Positions 36,184 through 45,695 of a stretch of DNA of 64,000 nucleotides are shown here, piece after piece. Made by a program: the position numbers and the translations under genes. The notes under the pieces were generated by a model. It was given only the letters and a program-made list of their open reading frames with translations. It made no database searches and was not told the DNA's origin. Position 1 is the stretch's first letter. Each line of letters starts with the position of its first letter. The stretch covers positions 5,293,501 through 5,357,500 of the forward strand of contig NZ_JAUSXS010000001.1 of the NCBI RefSeq assembly GCF_030816195.1. Reading direction: 5' to 3'. This DNA comes from Pseudomonas sp. W4I3 (GTDB taxonomy: Bacteria; Pseudomonadota; Gammaproteobacteria; Pseudomonadales; Pseudomonadaceae).

Positions 36184-36849
36184 TCAGTCCAGCAGCGCCA
36201 ACGCCTCGGCGGTGACTTCCTGGATTCGCGCCCAGTCGCCGTTCTTGATCCACTCAGGATCAAGCATCCAGCTACCGCCGACGCACATCACGTTTTTCAA
36301 CGCCATGTAGCTTTTGATGTTGGCCGGGCCGACGCCACCGGTCGGGCAGAATTTCACTTCGCCGAACGGACCACCCAAGGCCTTGATCGCCGCCACGCCG
36401 CCACTGACTTCGGCCGGGAACAGCTTGAAGCGGCGATAGCCCAGGCCATAGCCTTCCATGATGCCGGAAGCATTGCTGATGCCAGGCAGCAGCGGGATCG
36501 GGCTGTGCACCGAGGCTTCCAGCAAGTCGCGGGTAATGCCTGGGGTGACGATGAATTGCGAACCGGCCACTTCAGCGGCTTCAAGCATGTGACGGTCCAG
36601 CACGGTGCCAGCACCGGTGCACAGTTCAGGGCGCTGCTCGCGTAGCACCTGAATGGCCTTGAGGCCGAACTCGGAACGCAGGGTCACTTCCAGGGCGGTC
36701 AGGCCGCCGGCGGCCAGGGCATCGGCCAGCGGCAGGATGTCCTGTTCACGAGCGATGGTGATCACCGGCAAAATCCGCGCCTTGGCGCAGAGGCTGTCGA
36801 TCAAGGCAACTTTATCCGCCATGGACACGGTCGGTTGAGGGCTTTTCAT
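36184..36849 (-). CDS. eda: 2-keto-3-deoxy-6-phosphogluconate (KDPG) aldolase
   Basis: Class I aldolase of 221 residues cleaving KDPG to pyruvate and glyceraldehyde 3-phosphate, the last step of the Entner-Doudoroff pathway. LEVTLRSEFGL, TGAGTVLD, VTPGIT and the Schiff-base region FKLFPAE are present, with GGVGPAN for phosphate. ATG 36849 has AAGGA upstream and gives the usual 221 residues; an in-frame ATG at 36870 overlaps the pgl stop and would couple the two genes. Third gene of zwf-pgl-eda. Confidence 0.95.
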   Translation of the reverse strand: MKSPQPTVSMADKVALIDSLCAKARILPVITIAREQDILPLADALAAGGLTALEVTLRSEFGLKAIQVLREQRPELCTGAGTVLDRHMLEAAEVAGSQFIVTPGITRDLLEASVHSPIPLLPGISNASGIMEGYGLGYRRFKLFPAEVSGGVAAIKALGGPFGEVKFCPTGGVGPANIKSYMALKNVMCVGGSWMLDPEWIKNGDWARIQEVTAEALALLD

Positions 36850-36866
36850 AGCGGCTGATCCTTGGC

Positions 36867-37582
36867 TCATGGGCACCAGTAAATCTCTAAAGTAGGTTGC
36901 AAAAACGCGCGAATCGGCATGGCAGCGATATCGTCACTGGCCAGGGCCGCGCTCAAGGTGGTCAATTTCGAACTGCCGCCGAAATCGACAGCACGGTGTA
37001 GTGGGCCGTAGCCAGTAGCGCGCGACTCATGGTCAGGCGCTGGTGCGGCACGGTCGGCGCCAGCATGGGCCAGCAACGGCGGGTACCGTCGGCCTGCAAC
37101 GCTTGCGCAAGGTTCGGGCTGTTGGGAAACAGCGAGGCGGTGTGACCGTCATCGCCCATGCCCAGCACCAGCACATCAATCGCCGGCAGCTCGGCCAGCA
37201 GGCGATCAGCCTGCTCGGCCGCGTCTTCGAGGTTGGCCGCGGCGCTGTACAGACTCAAGAACTTCGCCTTGGCCGCCGGCCCTTGCAGCAAGTGCTGCTT
37301 CAACAAGCCGGCATTGCTGTCGGCGTGCTCCACCGGCACCCAACGCTCGTCGGCCAGGGTGACCGTGACCTTGGACCAGTCCAGGGCCTGCCTGGCCAGG
37401 TTCTGGAAAAACGCCACGGGGCTGCGGCCACCGGACACCACCAGGGTCGCCTCGCCACGGGCGCTGATAGCCGCGCGCAGTTGTTCGGCCACGTCATTGG
37501 CCAGACCGTCCGCCAACAGCACGGGCGTGCGGTACTCATGGGCGGTGACGCCCTGAGGCAGTTTCAATTCAGATATCGCCAT
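36867..37582 (-). pseudogene. pgl: 6-phosphogluconolactonase, frameshifted near the 3' end
   Basis: Hydrolyses 6-phosphogluconolactone to 6-phosphogluconate, between Zwf and the dehydratase. The first frame is normal (VVSGGRSPVAFFQNLA, TLADERWVPVEHADSN, MGDDGHTASLFP) up to YTVLSIS, then reads AAVRN and stops at 36962. Adding one base near 36980 restores GGSSKLTTLSAALA and the native end IYWCP with a stop overlapping eda. A single missing base in an otherwise perfect core gene suggests a sequencing error as much as mutation. The ATG at 37582 overlaps the zwf 3' end. Confidence 0.9.
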
Positions 37583-39035
37583 ACCACGACCTCCCATCCC
37601 GCGTGATCAGTGCAATCGAGCTCATCGGCCCCCAGGAACCCGCCGCATACGGCTTGGGCGCATCACCGGATTTTTTCCACCCGGCGATCAACTGGTCACA
37701 CCACTTCCACGCGGCTTCGATTTCATCTTTGCGAACAAACAGGTTCTGATTGCCGCGCATCACTTCCAGCAACAGCCGCTCGTAGGCATCGGGAATCCGT
37801 GCGCTGCGATAGGTGTCGGAAAAATTCAGTTGCAACGGGCCGCTGCGCAGTTGCATGCCCTTGTCCAGGCCCTGCTCCTTGGTCATCACGCGCAAGGAAA
37901 TACCTTCGTCCGGCTGCAGGCGGATGATCAACTTGTTGCTGATCTGCAAGCGCTGTTCGGGGGCGAAGATATAGTGGGACGGTTCCTTGAAGTGGATGAC
38001 GATCTGCGACAGCTTTTGCGGCATGCGTTTGCCGGTACGCAGGTAGAACGGCACCCCGGCCCAACGCCAGTTACGGATATCGGCACGCAGGGCGACGAAG
38101 GTCTCGGTGTCGCTCTGGGTGTTTGAGTTCTCTTCTTCCAGGTACCCCGGCACGGCTTTACCGGCGCTGTAGCCGGCGATGTACTGGCCGCGCACCACCT
38201 GGGTGGTCAGGCCTTCCGGGCTGATCGGCGCCAGGGCCTTGAGCACCTTGACCTTCTCGTCACGGATGCTGTCGGCGGACAGGTCGGCCGGCGGGTCCAT
38301 CGCAATCAGGCACAGCAACTGCAACAAGTGGTTCTGGATCATGTCGCGCAGTTGGCCAGCCTTGTCGAAGTAACCCCAACGGCCCTCGATGCCCACCTGC
38401 TCGGCGACGGTGATTTCCACGTGGGAAATGTAGTGCTGGTTCCATTGGGTTTCGAACAGGCTGTTGGCGAACCGCAACGCAATGAGGTTCTGGACGGTCT
38501 CTTTGCCCAGGTAGTGGTCGATGCGGTAGGTGCGGTTTTCCGGGAAAAACTGCGCAACGGCGTCGTTGACCTTGCGTGAGGATTCCAAGTCCGAACCAAT
38601 CGGCTTTTCCAGCACGACGCGGGTGTTTTCCGCCAGGCCGACCTTGGACAGGTTTTCACAGATCGCGCCATACACGGCGGCCGGGGTGGCGAAGTAGGCG
38701 ATGAGACGCTGCTCGCTGCCAACTTTTTCGGCAAGGCCGACATAGTCGTCAGCCTTCATGAAGTCGACGTGCACATACGCCAGGCGCGCGAGGAAACGCT
38801 GGGCCACGGCTTCGTCGAGCTCTTTGCCGACGTATTTGCGCAGTTCTTTTTCGATATGGGCCAGGTGCTGCTGCTCGGACCCGGCTTCGCGGGCCAGCGC
38901 CAGGATGCGCGTGTCTTCGTGCAGGAGGCCGGCGCCATCAAGCTGATAGAGGGCAGGAAATAACTTGCGCAGCGCCAGATCACCCAAGGCGCCAAACAGG
39001 GCAAAGGTGCAGGGTTCTACGGTTATCGAAGGCAT
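37569..39035 (-). CDS. zwf: Glucose-6-phosphate 1-dehydrogenase
   Basis: Zwf of 488 residues, oxidising glucose 6-phosphate to 6-phosphogluconolactone with NAD(P)+. The coenzyme loop is FGALGDLALRKL, the active-site motif RIDHYLGKE is intact and the length is normal. First gene of the zwf-pgl-eda operon, divergent from hexR with a HexR-type site in between. Confidence 0.97.
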   Translation of the reverse strand: MPSITVEPCTFALFGALGDLALRKLFPALYQLDGAGLLHEDTRILALAREAGSEQQHLAHIEKELRKYVGKELDEAVAQRFLARLAYVHVDFMKADDYVGLAEKVGSEQRLIAYFATPAAVYGAICENLSKVGLAENTRVVLEKPIGSDLESSRKVNDAVAQFFPENRTYRIDHYLGKETVQNLIALRFANSLFETQWNQHYISHVEITVAEQVGIEGRWGYFDKAGQLRDMIQNHLLQLLCLIAMDPPADLSADSIRDEKVKVLKALAPISPEGLTTQVVRGQYIAGYSAGKAVPGYLEEENSNTQSDTETFVALRADIRNWRWAGVPFYLRTGKRMPQKLSQIVIHFKEPSHYIFAPEQRLQISNKLIIRLQPDEGISLRVMTKEQGLDKGMQLRSGPLQLNFSDTYRSARIPDAYERLLLEVMRGNQNLFVRKDEIEAAWKWCDQLIAGWKKSGDAPKPYAAGSWGPMSSIALITRDGRSWYGDI

Positions 39036-39100
39036 GATGTTTGTTCTTTTATCAAGTTAAGCTACAAATACCTTTTTTCAAGGCATCACTCAAGGAAAAA

Positions 39101-39116
39101 TGTAGTAATAACCACA
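39101..39116. promoter_or_regulatory. Probable HexR operator between zwf and hexR
   Basis: Imperfect palindrome TGTAGTAATAACCACA in the 211-bp gap between the divergent zwf and hexR genes. It fits the TGTARTWWWAYTACA-type consensus known for HexR with one mismatch. HexR is released by KDPG in Pseudomonas. Confidence 0.65.
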
Positions 39117-39246
39117 ACATTTTCCGCAAAAACGCATTGCGAGTGGTGGTGTTCAGCTACCCTCAGTAGGATAGGCCACCGCGAAACGCCACTCATCGAT
39201 TGGTTACCGCCTTTTTATTGGCATCGTCGCCCGAAGGAAAGACTGA

Positions 39247-40116
39247 ATGGACCGCGTGCGAAATCTTCTGGAACAGATCCGGAACCGCCTCGAAGAATTG
39301 AACAAGGCCGAACGCAAGGTCGCCGAAGTGATCCTGCTCAACCCGCAGCAGGCCACCCGCTTCTCGATCGCTGCCCTCGCCCAAGCCGCCTCGGTCAGTG
39401 AACCGACGGTCAACCGTTTCTGCCGTTCGTTCGGCGTCAGCGGTTACCCTGAACTTAAATTGCAGTTGGCGCAAAGTCTGGCCAGTGGCGCAGCGTATGT
39501 CAGCCGCGCCGTGGAAGCCGATGATAACCCTGAGGCCTACACGCAGAAGATCTTTGGCAGCGCCATTGCGTCGCTGGACAGCGCCTGCCAGGCCCTCGAC
39601 CCTGCGCTGATCAGCAAGGCCGTGGATCTGTTGATCCAGGCGCGGCAGATCCACTTCTTCGGCCTGGGAGCCTCGGCCCCGGTGGCCATGGACGCGCTGC
39701 ACAAGTTCTTCCGCTTCAACCTGGCGGTCACCGCTCACGCCGACGTACTGATGCAGCGCATGATCGCCTCGGTGGCGCACACCGGTGAATTGTTCGTGAT
39801 CATTTCCTACACCGGGCGCACCCGTGAGTTGGTGGAAGTGGCGCGTATCGCGCGGGAAAACGGCGCGTCGGTGCTGGGCGTAACGGCCGAGAACTCGCCG
39901 CTGGCCAAGGCCAGTACGGTGAGCCTGAATATTCCACTGCCGGAAGACACTGACATCTACATGCCGATGACCTCGCGGATCATTCAGCTGACGGTGCTGG
40001 ATGTGCTGGCGACCGGCATGACACTGCGCCGTGGGGTGGACTTCCAACCGCACTTGCGCAAGATCAAAGAGAGCTTGAACGACAGCCGGTATCCGGTGGG
40101 GGATGAGTTCAACTGA
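39247..40116 (+). CDS. hexR: HexR transcriptional repressor (RpiR family)
   Basis: Regulator of 289 residues: N-terminal RpiR helix-turn-helix (FSIAALAQAASVSEPTVNRFC) and a C-terminal SIS sugar-phosphate domain (FFGLGASAPVAMDA, ISYTGRTRELV). It represses zwf-pgl-eda and related glucose genes and is induced by KDPG. GAAGGAAAG precedes the ATG. Divergent from zwf and convergent with the mutarotase gene. Confidence 0.96.
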   Translation: MDRVRNLLEQIRNRLEELNKAERKVAEVILLNPQQATRFSIAALAQAASVSEPTVNRFCRSFGVSGYPELKLQLAQSLASGAAYVSRAVEADDNPEAYTQKIFGSAIASLDSACQALDPALISKAVDLLIQARQIHFFGLGASAPVAMDALHKFFRFNLAVTAHADVLMQRMIASVAHTGELFVIISYTGRTRELVEVARIARENGASVLGVTAENSPLAKASTVSLNIPLPEDTDIYMPMTSRIIQLTVLDVLATGMTLRRGVDFQPHLRKIKESLNDSRYPVGDEFN

Positions 40117-40144
40117 GCCAGTGTGCTTGTGTGTTGGATGTACT

Positions 40145-40176
40145 GGCCTCATCGAGGGCAAGCCCCCGATGAGGCC
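40145..40176. terminator. Hairpin between hexR and the mutarotase gene, REP-derived
   Basis: Arms GGCCTCATCG (40145-40154) and CGATGAGGCC (40167-40176) around a REP-like GGGCAAGCCCCC loop, in the 73-bp gap between convergent genes. No T run, so factor-independent termination is uncertain. Confidence 0.5.
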
Positions 40177-40189
40177 CTCAGCCACACCG

Positions 40190-41035
40190 CTAGACCCCAG
40201 CCCGGGCCTGCAGGCTCAGGTGCGCCCTCTCCCCCGGCGCCAGGCTCGCCCCGGCCATCGCCGACTCGACGCACACAAAACCCGCCGCCTCGTTGAAGCT
40301 CACGCCCAGTAACGGCCGGCTACCGGGATGCCACACCACGGTATCGGCGCTGTCGCCCGTGTCGATGCACAGTTCACGCTGCCAGGCGTGATCCTTGAGG
40401 TGCAGTTCTCCCTCATGCTGGAACACCCGCTGGCACCCGCCATCCACACGCAGTTCACCTTCCTGCTGGCAAGCCTGACGGTTGAGCTGGTCATAACCTT
40501 GCGCTCCGTCTAGCCCAGACAGCGCTACCTCGTCAACGTGACCAATACGCCAGTAGGCGTGCAAAGCATGGCTCAACTGGCACGGCAGCTCATCCTGATG
40601 CTCGGTGCTCAGGCGCAGCTCGAGGGTTTCACCCAACTGCGCGTGCAGGTCCACCTGCCAGTCGCACAACTGCAGTTGCCAGTGCAGGCGCACGCCATCG
40701 TCGTCGGTGCTGCTGTCGAGCAGCTTCCAGTCGATCAAGCGCGCCCAGCCATGGGACGGCCAGGCGTTTTCGCTGGGGTGACGGCCATACCACGGCCAGC
40801 ACACCGGAACACCCCCACGGATGGCACCGACTTGCGGCCATTTGGCCGCGCACCACAACCAGGGTTTCTGGCCGGTGGGCTGAAAATGCAGCAACTGCGC
40901 GCCCTGGCGACTGAACACCGCCTGGCACAGCGGATGGTCGATCACCAACACATCGCGCATCTGAAAGCGCTCCCAGGCGAACACCGGACGCTCGCGCAAG
41001 GATTTGAAAAAACGTTGCAGCGGTTGCTCATGCAT
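40190..41035 (-). CDS. D-hexose-6-phosphate mutarotase / aldose 1-epimerase family
   Basis: Protein of 281 residues of the YeaD type, interconverting anomers of glucose 6-phosphate (or a related hexose phosphate). AIRGGVPVCWPWYG and PSHGWARL (His) are characteristic, as is SHALHAYWRIG. It follows oprB by 100 bp with a terminator in between, so it may depend on read-through or its own promoter. Role in the glucose block is inferred from family and position. Confidence 0.9.
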   Translation of the reverse strand: MHEQPLQRFFKSLRERPVFAWERFQMRDVLVIDHPLCQAVFSRQGAQLLHFQPTGQKPWLWCAAKWPQVGAIRGGVPVCWPWYGRHPSENAWPSHGWARLIDWKLLDSSTDDDGVRLHWQLQLCDWQVDLHAQLGETLELRLSTEHQDELPCQLSHALHAYWRIGHVDEVALSGLDGAQGYDQLNRQACQQEGELRVDGGCQRVFQHEGELHLKDHAWQRELCIDTGDSADTVVWHPGSRPLLGVSFNEAAGFVCVESAMAGASLAPGERAHLSLQARAGV

Positions 41036-41067
41036 GTGCCACGGTCCTGAATATCACAGTGCCACCC

Positions 41068-41097
41068 AAAAAAAAGCGGATAGCCATGGCTACCCGC
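41068..41097 (-). terminator. Terminator downstream of oprB
   Basis: On the minus strand, stem 41088-41097/41076-41085 (GCGGGTAGCC / GGCTATCCGC) followed by eight T (41075-41068). Located 38 bp after the oprB stop and before the mutarotase start. Confidence 0.85.
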
Positions 41098-41135
41098 AAA
41101 ATGCGCACAGAGAGAAGGAGCTTATCGCAACAGCG

Positions 41136-42482
41136 TTAGAACGTAGACTGAATTTTCAGGCCCGCTACCAGCGCGTTGTCGACTTTGTCCACGCCACCAG
41201 GCTGGACAACGTATTGCAGGTTAGGACGCACGGTCAGCCAGTTGGTGACGTGGAAACCGTAGTTGAGTTCGACGTTGTACTCGGTCTCACGAATCGGCGT
41301 GTAGAGCGAGTTGTCGTAGTCGTTCACACCGTTGGCAACGTTGAGCAGCTCGGAGTTCTTCTTCACGTCATCGTTGACGTGCAGACGAGCGACACCAATG
41401 CCGACGTCATCTTTTGGACGCGCGTCGAATGGGCCTTTGTACACCAGCATCAAGGACTGGTAGTTGTCGACCAGGTTGGTTTCCTTGTCGTGGAAGGTCG
41501 CGTTGGCGGCAATGTTCAGACCACGGGTAGCGTCGCCGTTATGCGTGGTGAGTTGCTGTTGCGCAACGAACCAGTAGCCTTTCTTGCTGCTGCGGGTACG
41601 GTAGGCGGCGCCAGTGGTAGCGGCATCGTTACCGTTGATGTCTTCACGCACGTCAGACGCGTCGGCGGCGCTTTTGTAGTAACCCACACGGTATTCGCCC
41701 GGCAGGTTATTAACTTTCGGCGACCAGACCAATTCCACCGGGATCACGGTGCCTTTGGTACCGCTGCCGCTGAGCTTGAAGCCGTTGCCGTGCTCCAGTT
41801 GCGACGGGTTCTGGTTGTAGGCACCGATCTGTGCATACAGCTCAGGCGTGATGTTGTACTTCACGCGGATAGCCGCCTGGCTGACGGGCCAGTTGTACCA
41901 GGTGTTTACGTAGTTACCCACCTGGGAGCCGCAGAACGACAGGTTCTGGAAGTCGCACGGGAAGGTGTTGAAGTCTTCGCCTTCACCGAAGTAGCCGAGC
42001 TTCACGTCCAACTTGTTGTCGAACATCTGGTGCTGAATCCAGAACTGGGTCAGGCGCACCATGTGGCCACGGCCATACACTTCCTGGGATGAGCTCAGGG
42101 TGCCGGCACGCGGGTCGCCAATACGGTCATTGGAGATGTTCTGGCCATTACGGTTGGTGAACTGGATCTTGGCCTGGGTGTTATCCCAGCCCCACAGCTT
42201 TTGCAGGTCCAGTGCCACGCCCAGACCGAACTGGTCGGAGTAACGACCGGTCTTGTCATCGTTGTAGCCACCGTGGGCGTTGTAGCCCATTTCCCCAACG
42301 TAGTCGGCCTTGATGTCGATACCTTGCTCGATCAGCTTGGTACGCTCGCCGCCCCAATCGCCGGTCATCCACTTGGAATCGGCGCTGAACGCATCGGCCG
42401 CCATCGCATTGGCGGACAATACAAGGGCTGCTGCCGCTGACAGTTGGCAGAGCAGCCGGGTGTTGTTGTGTTGCTTTTTCAT
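41136..42482 (-). CDS. oprB: Carbohydrate-selective porin OprB
   Basis: Outer-membrane porin of 448 residues with a signal peptide (MKKQHNNTRLLCQLSAAAAL..., cleavage after ANAMA), a beta-barrel pattern and a C-terminal Phe (IQSTF). The family admits glucose and similar sugars into the periplasm. FSADSKWMTGDWGGERT at the mature N-terminus is typical. It lies downstream of gtsABCD on the same strand, separated from gtsD by a REPIN. Confidence 0.95.
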   Translation of the reverse strand: MKKQHNNTRLLCQLSAAAALVLSANAMAADAFSADSKWMTGDWGGERTKLIEQGIDIKADYVGEMGYNAHGGYNDDKTGRYSDQFGLGVALDLQKLWGWDNTQAKIQFTNRNGQNISNDRIGDPRAGTLSSSQEVYGRGHMVRLTQFWIQHQMFDNKLDVKLGYFGEGEDFNTFPCDFQNLSFCGSQVGNYVNTWYNWPVSQAAIRVKYNITPELYAQIGAYNQNPSQLEHGNGFKLSGSGTKGTVIPVELVWSPKVNNLPGEYRVGYYKSAADASDVREDINGNDAATTGAAYRTRSSKKGYWFVAQQQLTTHNGDATRGLNIAANATFHDKETNLVDNYQSLMLVYKGPFDARPKDDVGIGVARLHVNDDVKKNSELLNVANGVNDYDNSLYTPIRETEYNVELNYGFHVTNWLTVRPNLQYVVQPGGVDKVDNALVAGLKIQSTF

Positions 42483-42579
42483 CCCTACATCCTCGTCTTT
42501 ATTGTTATTAAACTGTTTTTATCTAACGCGGGTTACATTTTTTTAATCAAAACAACAACTTAAATCCTAATCAAATCCC

Positions 42580-42678
42580 TGTAGGAGCGAGCTTGCTCGC
42601 GAAAACCCGAGAGCGCCACTCTCAACCAGGAGCGCTGCGCCATCGTTAACGACCTTCGCGAGCAAGCTCGCTCCTACA
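42580..42678. repeat. REPIN (GTAGGAGCGAGC type)
   Basis: 99-bp inverted pair of TGTAGGAGCGAGCTTGCTCG-type REP between gtsD and oprB, inside the presumed gts operon. It could stabilise or separate parts of the transcript. Confidence 0.9.
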
Positions 42679-42684
42679 GATGCT

Positions 42685-43845
42685 TCAACGGCCTTTGAAC
42701 TGGGCCACATTGTCGGCATGCCCCTGTGCCGGCAATGAAGCGGCGCTACCCAATCGCTCACCGGTCTTGGCATCGAACAGCAATACCTTGGCCGGGTCGA
42801 ACTGCAGGGTCAGGGTCTCGCCAACCTGCGGTGCCACGTCCGGCGCCAAACGGCAGCAGACCTTGGTGTCGTTGAGCTGCACGAACACCAGGGTGTCCGG
42901 GCCGGTCGGCTCGGTCACCTGGACTTCGGCACGAATGCTCGAAGAACCGTTGCCCTCGCCCACCGCCAGCACGATCTGCTCCGGGCGCAGGCCCAGGATC
43001 ACATCGCGGTCTTCCAACCCAGCGTCATTCATGCTCAGCGGCAGCTCGCAACGGGCCTGGCCGCTGTCGAGCAGCGCTACCAGGCGACCGTCCTTGCGTT
43101 GCAGGCGCAAAGGTACGAAGTTCATGGGAGGTGAACCGATAAAGCTTGCCACAAACAAGTTGGCCGGGTCGTTGTAAATTTCTTTCGGCGTACCAAATTG
43201 TTGGATGATGCCGTCCTTCATCACCGCCACTTTGTCACCCAGGGTCATCGCTTCGATCTGGTCGTGGGTCACGTAGACGGTGGTGGTTTTCAGGCGCTGG
43301 TGCATCAGCTTCATTTCGGTGCGCATCTCGACGCGCAGCTTGGCGTCGAGGTTCGACAGCGGTTCGTCGAACAGGTAGATCTTCGGCCGACGCGCCAATG
43401 CCCGGCCCATGGCCACGCGCTGTTGCTGGCCGCCAGAGAGCTGGCCCGGCTTGCGATTGAGCAGGTGCTCGATCTGCAGCAGCTTGGCCACGCGCGCCAC
43501 TTCGGCGTCGATGTCGGCCTGGGGCATCTTGCGGATCTTCAGGCCGAACTCAATGTTCTCGCGCACGCTCATGGTCGGGTACAGCGCGTAGGACTGGAAC
43601 ACCATGGCGATGTCACGGTCCTTGGGGCTCATGCCGCTCACGTCCTGATCACCGATCATGATCGCGCCGCCGGAGATGGTCTCAAGGCCGGCGATGCAGT
43701 TCATCAACGTGGACTTGCCGCAACCCGAAGGGCCGACCAGGATCAGGAATTCGCCTTCCTTGATCGACAGTTCGATGTTCTTCAAGGTGTCGGGCAGGCC
43801 GGCGCCATAGGTCTTGTTTACATTGCGAAGTTCAAGCGTAGCCAT
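42685..43845 (-). CDS. gtsD: Glucose ABC transporter ATP-binding protein (UgpC/MalK type)
   Basis: ABC ATPase of 386 residues: Walker A GPSGCGKST, Q-loop, signature LSGGQQQRVAMGRALA, Walker B IYLFDEPLSNLDA, and a C-terminal TOBE domain typical of sugar importers. Energises glucose/mannose uptake with GtsA-C. Two base pairs after gtsC. Confidence 0.95.
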   Translation of the reverse strand: MATLELRNVNKTYGAGLPDTLKNIELSIKEGEFLILVGPSGCGKSTLMNCIAGLETISGGAIMIGDQDVSGMSPKDRDIAMVFQSYALYPTMSVRENIEFGLKIRKMPQADIDAEVARVAKLLQIEHLLNRKPGQLSGGQQQRVAMGRALARRPKIYLFDEPLSNLDAKLRVEMRTEMKLMHQRLKTTTVYVTHDQIEAMTLGDKVAVMKDGIIQQFGTPKEIYNDPANLFVASFIGSPPMNFVPLRLQRKDGRLVALLDSGQARCELPLSMNDAGLEDRDVILGLRPEQIVLAVGEGNGSSSIRAEVQVTEPTGPDTLVFVQLNDTKVCCRLAPDVAPQVGETLTLQFDPAKVLLFDAKTGERLGSAASLPAQGHADNVAQFKGR

Positions 43846-43847
43846 GA

Positions 43848-44693
43848 TTACCCCTTGACCGCGCCGGCCGTGAGGCCGCGCACGAAATACTTGCCTGCGA
43901 TCACATAGACCAGCAGGGTCGGCAGCCCGGCGATCATCGCCGCCGCCATATCCACGTTATATTCCTTGGCCCCGGTGCTGGTGTTGACCAGGTTGTTCAG
44001 CGCCACCGTGATGGGCTGGGAGTCACCGCTGGAGAACACCACACCGAACAGGAAGTCGTTCCAGATCTGAGTGAACTGCCAGATCAGGCAGACCATGATG
44101 ATCGGCGTCGACATCGGCAGAATGATCTGGCGGAAGATGGTGAAGAAACCGGCACCGTCCAGGCGGGCCGCCTTGATCAGCGCATCCGGAATGCTTACGT
44201 AGTAGTTACGGAAGAACAGCGTGGTGAACGCCAGGCCGTAGACCACATGCACGAAGACCAGGCCGGTGGTGGTGCTGGCCAGGCCCATCTTGCCGAGGGT
44301 GAACGACGCTGGCAGCAGCACGGTCTGGAACGGCAGGAAGCAGCCGAACAGCAACAGGCCGAAGAACAACTGCGAACCGCGAAAGCGCCAGAACGACAGC
44401 ACGTAGCCGTTCAACGCGCCGATGGCCGTGGAGATCAGCACAGCCGGCACGGTGATCTTGAGCGAGTTCCAGAAGTAACCGTCCACGGTGGCCCAGGCCT
44501 TGACCCAGCCAATGCCGCTGAACACGGTCGGCCAGCTCAGCAGGTTGCCGTTGCTGATGTCTTCCGGGGTCTTGAAGCTGGTGAGCAGCATCACCACCAG
44601 CGGCACCAGGTACAGCAGCACCGCAAGGATCAGCACCGCGTAGATCGCGATGCGACTCAGGCTGATGGCAGGTTTGGCGGCGAGACTAGTCAT
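43848..44693 (-). CDS. gtsC: Glucose ABC transporter permease GtsC
   Basis: Inner-membrane permease of 281 residues with six segments of the MalG/carbohydrate-uptake-2 type. The EAA-like loop near DALIKAARLDGAGFFTIFRQIILP contacts the ATPase. It overlaps gtsB by 8 bp. Confidence 0.94.
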   Translation of the reverse strand: MTSLAAKPAISLSRIAIYAVLILAVLLYLVPLVVMLLTSFKTPEDISNGNLLSWPTVFSGIGWVKAWATVDGYFWNSLKITVPAVLISTAIGALNGYVLSFWRFRGSQLFFGLLLFGCFLPFQTVLLPASFTLGKMGLASTTTGLVFVHVVYGLAFTTLFFRNYYVSIPDALIKAARLDGAGFFTIFRQIILPMSTPIIMVCLIWQFTQIWNDFLFGVVFSSGDSQPITVALNNLVNTSTGAKEYNVDMAAAMIAGLPTLLVYVIAGKYFVRGLTAGAVKG

Positions 44694-45594
44694 TGCGCTT
44701 GGTCCTCAGCTCGGAATACAGGTACGGCACGATGATCGCGAGGATCGCACCGAGCATCAGGATTGCACTGGCCGAGCCCATGCCCATCTGGCCGCGGCTG
44801 AAGGTGAACGAATACATGAACATCGCCGGCAAGTCGGACGAATAGCCCGGGCCGCCTGCGGTCATCGCCGCCACCAGGTCGAAGCTCTTGATCGCAATGT
44901 GCGCCAGGATCATCACCGCACTGAAGAACACCGGACGCAGGCTTGGCAGCACCACGCTCCAGTAGATGCGCGGCAGGCTCGCGCCGTCGATCTGCGCGGC
45001 GCGGATGATCGACTGATCGACACCGCGCAGGCCCGCCAGGAACATCGCCATGATAAAGCCCGAGGCTTGCCACACGGCGGCGATCACCAGGCAGTAGACC
45101 ACGCGATCGGGGTCGATCAGCCAGTCGAGACGGAAGCCTTCCCAGCCCCAATCACGCAATAATTTGTCCAGGCCCATGCCCGGGTTGAGCAGCCATTTCC
45201 ACGCCGTACCGGTGACGATCATCGAGAGCGCCATCGGGTACAGGTAAATGGTACGAATGAAACCTTCGCGGCGGATTTTCTGGTCGAGGAAAATCGCCAG
45301 CATCACGCCGATCACCAGGGTAATCCCAATGAACATCCCGCCGAACACGGCCAGGTTTTTGCTCGCGACCCACCAGCGATCGTTGTCGAACAAGCGCTCG
45401 TATTGCGCCAGGCCAGCCCACTTGTAGCTGGGCAGGAACGTGGAGGTGGTGAACGACAGCACGAACGTCCACAGGATGTAGCCATAAAAGCCCACCAGCA
45501 CGATGAACATGCTCGGCGCCAGCACCAGTTTAGGGAGCCAGCGCTGCAGTGCATCGAACGGCGAGGCCTTGCTGAACACAGCAACAGAACTCAT
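44686..45594 (-). CDS. gtsB: Glucose ABC transporter permease GtsB
   Basis: Inner-membrane permease of 302 residues, MalF-like, six segments; the EAA loop is QSIIRAAQIDGASLPRIYWSVVLP. Partner of GtsC. ATG 45594 chosen; an ATG 33 bp upstream has no better site. Separated from gtsA by 101 bp that contain a strong stem-loop. Confidence 0.94.
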   Translation of the reverse strand: MSSVAVFSKASPFDALQRWLPKLVLAPSMFIVLVGFYGYILWTFVLSFTTSTFLPSYKWAGLAQYERLFDNDRWWVASKNLAVFGGMFIGITLVIGVMLAIFLDQKIRREGFIRTIYLYPMALSMIVTGTAWKWLLNPGMGLDKLLRDWGWEGFRLDWLIDPDRVVYCLVIAAVWQASGFIMAMFLAGLRGVDQSIIRAAQIDGASLPRIYWSVVLPSLRPVFFSAVMILAHIAIKSFDLVAAMTAGGPGYSSDLPAMFMYSFTFSRGQMGMGSASAILMLGAILAIIVPYLYSELRTKRND

Positions 45595-45626
45595 GGGAAA
45601 ATCCAATAGAAGAAGGGAGGCGGCCA

Positions 45627-45684
45627 CAAGCTACGAGCTGCAAGCGGCAAGACAGCGGCGCCCCTGCTTGCAGCTTGTAGCTTG
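45627..45684 (-). repeat. Inverted repeat (stem-loop) between gtsA and gtsB
   Basis: Arms 45627-45645 and 45666-45684 are complementary over 19 nt with one mismatch that is a G-U pair in RNA. It lies right after the gtsA stop and has no T run. It may protect gtsA mRNA so that binding protein is made in excess. Similar arms (AGCTGCAAGC / GCTTGCAGCT) occur at 50428-50497. Confidence 0.75.
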
Positions 45685-45695
45685 CAACTTACAGC

